The notes beneath the pieces are model-generated. The model saw only the letters and a program-made list of their open reading frames with translations. It was not told the DNA's origin and did no database searches. This document shows, one piece after another, positions 56,387 to 64,000 of a stretch of 64,000 bases of DNA. Source of the stretch: Limnephilus marmoratus (taxonomy: Eukaryota; Arthropoda; Insecta; Trichoptera; Limnephilidae); assembly GCA_917880885.1 (NCBI GenBank), contig OU862910.1:13156710-13220709 (forward strand), given 5' to 3'. The number at the start of each line of letters is the position of its first letter. Position 1 is the stretch's first letter. The translations under genes and the position numbers were made by a program.

Positions 56387-58932
56387 TCATTTTGAGTTTG
56401 CTGAGATAGTGGGGGTAGTTTTACTCGACTCCTCACTTCCAGTCTTTGCGATATCCTTAATATGGTAATTACCAATGTGCCTTCCAGAGAAGTCAGACAA
56501 AGAGTACACTAGATCTGATATCTTTCTTAGAACTTTGGCCTTCACGAAACGTGGTGCCAGCTTGGCAGAGAAATACGTGGCTCCTTGGGAAAGTGTGTTG
56601 TTCTTTCTCCAAACTATGTCTCCTGTGTTGAAGGTGACATGTTTCCTACGTAGGTTGTATCTGTCCGCACTCTTTTGATGAGCCAGGAGTAAAGCATCAG
56701 TGACTTCACTGTAGATGGCCGACAGTTCTTCCAGACGATGGGCATAGTCCGCGGTAGGGTTGCTAGTGGCGGCAATTGACGTAGGAAAGTTTGTGTCCCT
56801 ATGTAGAGAACCGTGAACAACTTGTTCCATACCGTGTTTTAGGAAGAAAGGTGTGTAACCAGTGGCCAGGTTAACCGTGTTGTTCATAGCAGCCTGAATT
56901 TTATCTAGGTTTTTACACCAAGTGCGTTGATCTTTATCAACTAGAATAGCCAGAGCTGTGTTGATTGTCTGGTTATAACGTTCGACAGTGTTATTTTGTG
57001 GGGTATACAAGGTATTATAGTAAATGTCCTTGATTCCGTATTTGGCAAGAAAATTTTTGAATTCTTGAGCAATAAATTGTTTTCCGTTGTCAACTATTAC
57101 GGTTCTGGGTGTTCCGTAAGGTATAAAAATGTGTTTTTCCAGAAGTTTGATGATGGCGGACGCATTGGCTCTTTTTAAAGGGAAGATCCAACAGAATTTA
57201 GTGAAAACATCCACTACACTAAGTATGTGCATGTGTCCGGCATAACTTCGAGGAAAAGGTCCGACGAGGTCCATTGACAATGATTGTAGGGGTCTGTCGG
57301 CACGTTTGGGATTACCCATTAGGCCGGCAGGTGCTGCCGTGCTATGTTTATAAGCTTTACAAGTTTCACATTTAGAGATGTAATTGCGAATTTGCTTAAA
57401 GAGACCAGGCCAGTAATACTTCAAGGTGATCTTTTTATACGTCTTGAAATTTCCTGGGTGTATGGAGTCGGGAGCACTATGATTGTCAATGATTATTTGT
57501 TCTCTACCTTCGAGGGGAACGACAAGTTTCCACGAGTAATCTTCGAGGATGGATAGTGGTGCCTTGCAATTACGGTATAATTGTCCTTCTTTTATGATAA
57601 AGTTAGGAAACTTTTGTTGGTTATTTTTACAACCTTCGAAGATTTTCAAGTACCATTCATCTTTTGTAGATGGAGGGGGGGCAATTGTGTCAACATTTAA
57701 TGAAGCTAGTTCAATTCTTGAAAGGGCGTCGGGAACAATATTGTCCGCGCCTTTACGGTGAACAACATCAAAATTGTATTGAGACAAACGGGAGGACCAG
57801 CGAGCGAGCCTACCGGAGGGATTACTTAAAGAGATCAACCATTTCAAACTACTATGGTCTGTGACTACAGTAAATTTGCTACCGTCTATGTAACCGCGGA
57901 AATGGTGAACAGAATCCAATACAGCCAATAACTCTTTTTCGGTAATTCCGTAGTTTTTCTCGTGTTTGTTTAGTGTGCGGGAAAAATACGCTACAGGGTG
58001 TTCGCCATCTGGGAATTCTTGAGTAAGAACTCCACCGATTCCTACATTGGATGCGTCCGTGTGGAGGGTAAAAGAGAGTGCAAAATCCGGGCAATTCAGA
58101 ACGGGAGCTTTTTGAAGGGCATCTTTTAAAGTTGTAAACGCTTCTTCAGCTTCGACAGACCATCGGAAATTGCTGACACCTTTACGGATGCCGGTAATTT
58201 TATTTAAGGGGGCTGCAATAGTGGAAAAGTCTTTGATGAATCTCCTGTAGTAACCTGCGAGTCCAAGGAAACCTTTGACTTCCTTCGCGTTCTTGGGACG
58301 GGGAAAATTTGCCATGGCTTCCACCTTAGCGGGGTCTGTTCTTAGGCCTTTTTCGTCGACAATGAATCCCAAATAACGTAGACGGGACTTACAGAATTCA
58401 GACTTCTTCAAGTTGATGGTTAAACCAGCGAACTTGAGTTGTTGGAAAACTTTTTCCAGCATTAATAGGTGTTTTTCAAAGGTATCGCTGACGATGATGA
58501 GGTCGTCAAGGTAACAAAACAGGCTGTTATCGACTTCAGGACCGAAAAGTTTGTCCATCAGTCTTTGTAACTCGGCGGGGCTATTTTTTAGACCAAAGGG
58601 TAATCTTTTAAAATGGAACATTCCCCTACCAGGTACAACGAAAGCAGTTTTTTCGCACGATTCTGCGTCCAAGGGTATTTGCCAAAACGCTTTGCTGAGA
58701 TCGACAGAAGAGATGAACTTGGCGTTACGCAGCTTGTCTAAGGTTGCGTGAACGTGAGGTAAGGGATACGCATCAGCTTCCGTGCAAGAGTTTAAACGTC
58801 TACTGTCGAGACAGAAACGTGCAGAGCCGTCTTTTTTAGAAACCAAAAGAGTTGGGTTGGTCCATGCACTTCTGCTGGGAACCACCACACCCATTTTTAA
58901 CATTTCGTCAAGTTCATTTTCTAAAAGTTTAA
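56387..58932 (-). CDS. pol: Pol: reverse transcriptase, RNase H, integrase
   Basis: Copies element RNA into DNA and inserts it. Numbering from the ATG at 58903 (838 codons): RT motifs FISSVDLSKAFWQI (63-76, catalytic D68), RLPFGLKNSPAELQ (100-113) and FCYLDD (129-134). RNase H has TDAS (D283), TEKEL (E323) and TDHSSL (D349). The integrase zinc finger is H475/H482/C512/C515 and the catalytic D545, D605, E641 show the D-E spacing of 35. A WRKNN...APRFVKAKVL stretch resembles the GPY/F module. No internal stop or missing catalytic residue is seen. The frame is open upstream of the ATG to the slippery heptamer at 58933-58939, so translation most likely enters from the protease frame by -1 shift rather than at 58903. 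Confidence 0.95.
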
Positions 58933-59609
58933 GTTTTTTTGGGGGGCTAAGTTGTAATAACGTTGCTTTATGGGTGGGCCATTGGTTTTGATATGGTGCT
59001 CAACCAAATCTGTCAAACCTAATCCGCATTTTTCGAAGGATATTGATTCGAATTTATTGACCATTTCCTTTAGTTGGAGAGCCTGGTCCGTGCTTAAATT
59101 TTCGTGAGGTATTATTGTGCGGATCTCACTAATTTGAGCGGCAGTGGAGGTTTCGCCAAGAGTATTAAATACTTGGGGAGCAACATTGAATGCCTTCCAG
59201 AAGTCAACGCCAAGGATGAAATTCTGGGATATAGAGGGCACTATTAGAAAATTGATTGTGACTATTTTATTGTTACAATTGATTGGCAGGGCCAGGGCAC
59301 CGATGACCGGCTGAGAAACATTGTCCGCAGTCGTCAGGAGTGTCGATTGGGGTGAAATTTTAAAATCACTGTTAACAAAAGGCAGGTGAGCATTGTTGCC
59401 AAGACAGCTGACAGATGCCCCACTATCGAGTAATCCGGAAAAGGTCACATTGTTAACAGAGAAGGAAGCATAGGGTCTCCCATCTTTAGCTTGTTTGCAA
59501 CAAACCGAAGAAACATTTAAGGTCTGGTTAAAATACTTAATGTGTGCTAACCAATCAGTCCATTCTTTAGACCTTGGTTCAGAATGGGTGCCTGAGAGGT
59601 TATTATTTA
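58921..59609 (-). CDS. Protease frame (pro)
   Basis: Aspartic protease that would process the Gag and Pol precursors. The frame is open from the gag stop region (59609) to TAG at 58921-58923. The active-site motif GLLDSGAS lies just after 59448, and a flap/alpha region with FILGVDFWKAF follows. There is no ATG near the frame's beginning, and the frame is -1 relative to gag. The overlap contains A AAA AAC, so entry by frameshift from gag is the expected mechanism. The C-terminal part beyond the protease core is the usual linker to RT (KQRYYNLAPQ). About 230 codons, longer than a bare retroviral protease. Confidence 0.85.
58933..58939 (-). promoter_or_regulatory. Slippery heptamer at pro/pol junction
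   Basis: On minus the text is CAA AAA AAC in the protease frame, i.e. A AAA AAC in the phase needed for tandem -1 slippage. The pol frame is -1 and stays open across it, and the protease stop follows 9 nt later. The heptamer lies in a C6A7 run, so a simple one-base indel is the alternative. Confidence 0.65.
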
Positions 59610-60743
59610 GTTTTTTGGCCTCTTCATGTAGAAATTTGGTGGGGGCTTGGAGAGATCCACCTGAGGTCTGACATCGCTTGGGTTTTGTAACCTTTCCATG
59701 TCGTGTCTTGATTTCTTGAAAATATTGCGCAGTTCGTCGCGTGGAGGAGAGCGGTCCCTAGAGTGATGTCTCTTGGAAGTTCGGGGTTCCTTGGATTCCA
59801 GAAACTTCGCTTGCTTGAAACAAGTAGTGGCCAGATGGCCTACTTTTTTGCAAAAAGAGCATACTTTTTTGTTGTCGAATTCTGGTTTTAAACCAGACGA
59901 ACGGCTTGGCACAACTACATTATTAGACACATTCTTTATGTTCTTCCTATCCTGGTATGATTCCAGAAGGAGACAGACTTCGTTAAGCTGGGCCAGGGAT
60001 GCAATTTTCTGCGAGGTGATGATGTTCTCGTATTTGCTTAAAAGGCCATCAGTTATGACTGGTAATAGTTCAGCTTCCGAAACGGGATGTGAAAGCTTGA
60101 TGTTAATGGATTCAGCCCTTTCTATGAATGTTGCTACAGGTTCATTTACCAGTTGTTTAATAGATAGTAAAGATAATTTGATCCTGTGCTGGGCTTCTGT
60201 TTTTCCGAAGCTCGAGATTAGGGCAGATCTGAGTTTATTCCAATCTTTGCATTTAGTTTTTTGGATGCGGTGCCAGGGTATCAATTCTGGGGAGATGAGT
60301 TCTATGAAGTTTTTTCGTAGAATCTCGAATGGGATATTTTTGATAGTAGCCGTTTCTTCGATACGGTCGATGAAATCCAGCACATCGGAGACGCCATTAT
60401 ATTTGACTTTCCAAGAGGATAAATCGTAAGTTTTATCTTGTGTCAAGGTGGGTGCGATGTCCTGTTTTATCATTACTTGCGGCATAGGTTCTTTGTTAGG
60501 AACAAGATTATCCAAAACTTGCATAGCCAAGCGTGAATTATTTTCGCTTGATGGGGCGAGGTTTATTTTCTTAATATACTTTTTGTTAAATAGAAGTGCA
60601 TAAGCCTTTAATGTAGATTTAGATTTGCTAGATGGCGAGAGTCCTCTATCCTTTAAAGCAGTTTGTAAGTGAGTTTTGGATAAACTGAGCACGTTGGGAA
60701 TGATACCCAAATTGGATGATGCCATAGCTTGATTGTTTTCCAT
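59607..60743 (-). CDS. gag: Gag: capsid/nucleocapsid polyprotein
   Basis: Structural protein of the virus-like particle. The first in-frame ATG is at 60743 with a strong context (ACAATGG); the frame is open further up, but without ATG. It encodes 378 residues. Residues about 20-60 (LSKTHLQTALKDRGLSPSSK) resemble a SAP-like DNA-binding motif. The middle has a retrotransposon-Gag capsid pattern (WHRIQKTKCKDWNKLRSALI, VATFIERAESI). A CCHC zinc knuckle CSFCKKVGHLATTC is at 295-308, followed by a basic tail. It stops at TAA 59609-59607, directly after a slippery heptamer. No defects are visible. Confidence 0.9.
   Translation of the reverse strand: MENNQAMASSNLGIIPNVLSLSKTHLQTALKDRGLSPSSKSKSTLKAYALLFNKKYIKKINLAPSSENNSRLAMQVLDNLVPNKEPMPQVMIKQDIAPTLTQDKTYDLSSWKVKYNGVSDVLDFIDRIEETATIKNIPFEILRKNFIELISPELIPWHRIQKTKCKDWNKLRSALISSFGKTEAQHRIKLSLLSIKQLVNEPVATFIERAESINIKLSHPVSEAELLPVITDGLLSKYENIITSQKIASLAQLNEVCLLLESYQDRKNIKNVSNNVVVPSRSSGLKPEFDNKKVCSFCKKVGHLATTCFKQAKFLESKEPRTSKRHHSRDRSPPRDELRNIFKKSRHDMERLQNPSDVRPQVDLSKPPPNFYMKRPKN
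59610..59616 (-). promoter_or_regulatory. Slippery heptamer at gag/pro junction
   Basis: The gag frame reads CCA AAA AAC TAA, so A AAA AAC lies immediately before the gag stop and the -1 frame continues open into the protease. From 22 nt downstream, CCATTCT and AGAATGG can form a 7-bp stem around a 14-nt loop. This is farther than the usual spacer, and a pseudoknot was not resolved by eye. Confidence 0.75.
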
Positions 60744-61993
60744 TGTGAGTTTCCCGGGAGGTGAAAAAATTTTGCCAGGGATTTCCTTTAGCAAACGCAA
60801 AATTAATTTTGTGAGGCACTTTTCACTTGGTAACCACTGGTTGACACTTCTAACATAGTTATAGAAAACTGTATTCCATACTACAATTTGGTATACATGA
60901 CACCAGAATTCATGGTCAAGGTGGAAAAAAAAATTGGCGTGGACTGACCTTAGGGGAAACACTTTTTTATTTTTCACAAAGCACTTTTGGAAATTCGGTG
61001 AAATTCACAAGTATTAAACTGATTTTTCAAAAAATTGGCCAGGACTGGCCTTTAGAAAACGGCTTTTTAAATTTTCACAAAGCACTTTGCACTGAGAGGG
61101 GCACTAAAATTCACAAAAGGCACTCTTCTGGCAAATAGGAACAAACTTCCGGATGAAAATAATTGAATATGGGATTTGATACGTCAACCACATTGAAATT
61201 GTTTTATTTATTCATGGAACCAATCATTGATTTTATTATATTATTTCACTTTCCTTTATGTAGGGAAAAAAACACAATTCACTTTACACTTATGCTGAAA
61301 AAAAAACGGTACCTATAATGTAGAATAGGGAAAAAAGTCATTATTTTGTCCATTTAGTGTAATATAAATTGTACTAATTTAATAGACACAAGTGGGCCAA
61401 TTGGTATATTGTGCAAAACAACAAAAAAAACGTCAGTCCGAAATTTTTGATTAAAGGAATTCGCACAATAAACTGGGATTCCAGCATCAAGTTTGTAATA
61501 ATCATTTCCGTTGCTAGCCGGTTTAGTTATAAAAGGGCGTTCTGATTAAAAAAGTGCTGCATAGCAACAGATAATCATTTGTTCCGACGGGTTTTTTCGT
61601 TGGAATTTGGCGTGGGAACAGTTGCGCGCGCAGTCCGGAGACTAGGTATTTGCTGCGTTAATATTTGCCGTTTGCATAGGCGCGAAAGCTGTTGCGGACC
61701 GGTGTTTGTGGCGCGTGCGCAGTCAGATTCGCGGTTTAAATTTTGGGCGACCTTCTACTTGCTTCTAAAATGGCTGCCTTTAAAATGCGGCGTGATTCTA
61801 CCCATATGTTTCTGTGGTTTTTTCACAGAAATTCCTGTACACTGGATGTAGAATAACAAGTTATAATTAATGTTCACAAAACAATTCCTGTGCAGGGAGA
61901 ATTTCGACCAGTTGCATCCAGCAAAACGATCGGGACAGAGGGAGAAAAGAAAGAGAAAAAAAAAATTCCGAGGCCCCACGCTGTGGCGACAGT
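60744..61993 (-). other. 5' leader of the LTR element
   Basis: 1.25 kb between LTR and gag. Contains a tandem duplication of about 100 bp (60921-61012 and 61024-61122) sharing ATTGGC-GGACTG-CCTT and TTTTCACAAAGCACTTT. On minus the first bases after the LTR are ACTGTCGCCACAGCGTGGGG, the expected primer-binding-site position, but I cannot assign a tRNA with a proper TGG start. 61600-61750 is CpG-rich. A plus-strand TTATAAAAGGGCG (about 61527) is TATA-like and antisense to the element. Confidence 0.6.
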
Positions 61994-62783
61994 TGTTATG
62001 GGCAGAACGCATAACTGCTCTACAATATGTCCCCAGGCCAGCTCACGGTAGAGACAAAAGTACCCTCTATCTCAGAGGGCAGGTCGCACGAATGCGTCGG
62101 GATCTCTCTCTCTCTCTCCTTCTCTCTCCCACAATCGTCTGGGAATACTCACTGGGGAAAGGCTCCTGCCGAGGCAGATTAACAACAGGATGTAATTAAT
62201 AGACTCATGTATTGTAAATTCAAACACAGTACAAGGGTTATTACAGCACAATTCAATTCAAGAGATGCATGTTACACAAACCTAGCTATCGAGTTTATAT
62301 CTCATGATCCCTGTCAACGAAACTTTCTGAGTGGTGGCTTTACGCGAGAGTTCAAACAGTCTATCGTTACGGACACATTAAAGAGGGTAAATCAGAGGAC
62401 AGCTTACATGGTGATTGAAGAATCCTTCGGCTCTCGGGTTCAGCAGGGCTCATCCCGAGTCTAGGACAGGTCCCGAAGTTCACAGGCATGGTAGAACACC
62501 AGCGCTAACACTCGTATGTACTTTAATTACATCGCAGATGTTACTGCGTTTAATTTGATCGGGCTAGTTAGCCGCGAACTGTATAGTTCGCGGAGGAGTG
62601 TCACGTGCGCCTGAGACGGCTTGTACTACTCGACTGGTGGCGGCGCGGCGGAGCGTGCCGGAATGCCGAGGGGAGAGGAGGTAGGTAACAGGAAACAGCG
62701 GGGAGCAACGAGTTGTTGCCCGCAGCGGTTTGTTTAGGGACTCGCGTTGGCGCTCCCTGTTGCTCTAAAAACGTACCATAACA
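61994..62783 (-). repeat. 5' LTR (right copy)
   Basis: Same 790 bp as the left LTR with no difference found on reading. It carries the promoter for the minus-strand transcript. Followed by the CACG target duplication (62784-62787). Confidence 0.95.
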
Positions 62784-62787
62784 CACG

Positions 62788-62930
62788 GCTAAAGCTATTT
62801 CAAGCAATGTTTTCACCAGAGTAATACTGAGAGTATCTACGACTTTGCAACGTACCGCAAGATCCGTAAATAACACAATGCGTCATTTAAAATGAATTAT
62901 TTGTCAAATGTATTAATTAAATAAATTAAA
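62788..62930. other. Right flank of the LTR element
   Basis: Continues the sequence interrupted by the element insertion (left flank ends ...CACCAAACACG). No gene. Confidence 0.5.
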
Positions 62931-62931
62931 T

Positions 62932-63010
62932 AAATTTTTATTTCACACGTCGGGATTTCAAACCGTGATCTACGGATTGCTAGTTGAGAGCCTCATCCCT
63001 CGACCATAGG
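62932..63010 (-). repeat. tRNA-like SINE head (minus)
   Basis: On minus, GGTCGAGGGATGAGGCTCTC leads to a B-box-like CGGTTTGAAATCCCG and then a (TAAA/TTTA)-rich tail toward 62905. The B box is good and the A box weak. Not foldable as a complete tRNA by eye. Confidence 0.4.
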
Positions 63011-63014
63011 GAGA

Positions 63015-64000
63015 AAAATGACCAAAATTAGTCTCTTTAATAACTCTTGACAGGCCAAGATGCCAAACAGGACGCCCGTAACCGTGGGGTTCGGCTGATG
63101 ACCCCATTTTTTTTTTTTTTTTTTTTTTACTTTTAAACCAAAGAAAACACTTTTTCTTTTTTTGATATTTTTTTTTTGTTTTTTATGTTTTTGCAGGGAA
63201 TATTACCTACCTATATTTGACAAAATATTTTTTCCTGCGATCAACGATTTTTTCACATTTTTTTTTAAATGGCATATTATGTATTAATCCTTTGCGCAGG
63301 AATACCTAAAATACTAAAAATATATTTCATGTATTTAAGTAGATATAAGAAGGATAGTAGTTTTGGGGTCTACCTTCGGCCCCAGTTGGCTGCGGAAGGG
63401 ATAACTGCAGAGCCTTCCATTCTCTCCGAATACTCCGGAAGAGAAATTAACGTTTGGTTAATTAGTAAATTATATATATTTTTTAATATTTTGGTGGCCA
63501 CTATCAATATTAACGCGCCAAAAATGTTAAATATCTTCTGCTGTTATAGTTTTTTTCAGGTAATCGTATAAAATGACATCTCAATCCAACGGTAAAAGAA
63601 TTTCGTAAAACCTTGGGTCTAAGATCAATGCCAAAATAGAAGTTCGTGGATGGTGGCGTATACAGCGGCGTAGCTTTCACGTGACAACATCATACAAAAT
63701 TACCTTTGTTCTACGACTTTGAAACAACCTACAATTAATCACTTGTTGACTCAGGTAGCTACTTGCCACTTTAATCAATATAATACGTTATCCTGCTCAA
63801 TATAACCAGGGCACGTACCGAAACATCCTTTATCAGATAAGTCGAGCAGAGATGGCAACATATTGCAGTTGATCGAATTTGGCACGGCCATCTCCTGCGT
63901 GTAGGGTGATACATTTATTAAAGCACCCACCCCCGCTGTCGATATTGCTGTGCGGGAATATTGCTACGTTACTTCACCCACTGTTGTTATCCAGGCACAT
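63015..64000. other. AT-rich DNA with long T-runs
   Basis: A T-run of more than 20 at 63107-63129 and several others. A 100-codon plus frame at 63269-63571 has a GC-richer centre (CTTCGGCCCCAGTTGGCTGC) but no recognisable domain. GTTTTTTTCAG|GTAATCG near 63550 shows an acceptor directly abutting a donor word, so no exon is implied. The last 120 bases are GC-richer and unassigned. Confidence 0.35.

Larger units (their letters stand above)
51587..62783 (-). mobile_element. Complete Ty3/gypsy LTR retrotransposon, 11.2 kb
   Basis: Bounded by two 790-bp LTRs with TGTTATGG/CCATAACA ends and a CACG target duplication (51583-51586 and 62784-62787). The minus-strand order is LTR, 1.25-kb leader, gag, protease, pol (RT-RNase H-integrase), a 4-kb non-coding segment, purine tract, LTR. 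That domain order defines Ty3/gypsy, and a 4-bp duplication is usual for insect gypsy groups. I find no difference between the LTRs on reading, which points to a recent insertion. No env-like frame exists, so it is a retrotransposon rather than an errantivirus as read here. Confidence 0.95.

Noticed and set aside
56475..58991. Plus-strand frames opposite pol
   Set aside because: Shadows of the pol gene. The minus strand carries all conserved RT, RNase H and integrase motifs.
59773..60429. 218-codon plus-strand frame opposite gag
   Set aside because: Antisense shadow of gag. The minus strand has the zinc knuckle and capsid pattern.
1..64000. CRISPR arrays, bacterial operons, rRNA genes
   Set aside because: No regularly spaced identical repeats with unique spacers, no ribosome-binding-site-led gene strings and no rRNA-like sequence. 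The repeat content is eukaryotic.

Overview
This window looks like gene-poor, repeat-rich, AT-rich nuclear DNA of an arthropod, most likely an insect. The evidence is the repeat content: Ty3/gypsy LTR retrotransposon, many 5'-truncated non-LTR (LINE) 3' ends, a Penelope-like element fragment with a GIY-YIG-type C-terminus, tRNA-headed SINEs, Helitrons with TC...CTRR ends and a hAT-type MITE. Frequent TAGGTACCTAC-like words and the Helitron type fit Lepidoptera or Hemiptera, but the order cannot be settled from sequence reading alone. No operons, ribosome binding sites, rRNA, CRISPR or bacterial features are present. I see no complete host gene. The best host-gene traces are one short exon-like segment (40830-40912) and a few CpG-rich promoter-like patches (30205-30620, 47640-47795, 48525-48640).

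Layout. 1-12.9 kb: mostly unremarkable AT-rich DNA with a decayed LINE reverse-transcriptase scrap (5.9 kb), a SINE (7.6 kb) and repeat fragments. 12.9-17.7 kb: cluster of a GC-rich retroposon (called Rep1 here), a tandem duplication and a second SINE copy. 18-25 kb: LINE remnants, the longest at 19.9-21.6 kb with recognisable RT motifs. 25.4-31.9 kb: Penelope-like fragment, two inverted-repeat structures carrying hammerhead-like stem-loops, a small palindromic MITE, repeat families Rep2, Rep4, Rep5 and Rep6, a Helitron end and another LINE RT scrap. 34-42.4 kb: Rep3 units, two Helitrons, Rep1 copies, a tRNA-like SINE head, a TIR element with a hAT MITE nested in it, a LINE 3' half and the exon-like segment. 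42.4-51.5 kb: LINE tails, hairpins, a duplicated TATA-containing patch and a palindromic SINE dimer.

51587-62783 is a complete, apparently young Ty3/gypsy element of 11.2 kb on the minus strand. It has 790-bp LTRs that look identical, a 4-bp target duplication (CACG), a purine tract next to the 3' LTR, gag, a protease frame, and a pol frame with RT, RNase H and integrase. The three frames are each offset by -1, and each overlap carries the same heptamer A AAA AAC in the correct phase. This is the arrangement expected for two successive programmed -1 frameshifts, and I consider it the most interesting feature of the window. Between pol and the 3' LTR lie 4 kb without an env-like frame, filled with degenerate direct repeats of roughly 142-149 nt spacing.

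A second theme is RNA structure at retroelement ends. Rep1, present in about a dozen copies, ends in a long two-part hairpin directly before poly(A). A CTGANGA / stem / GAAA stem-loop related to the hammerhead core recurs four times, next to Penelope-like and LINE 3' ends.
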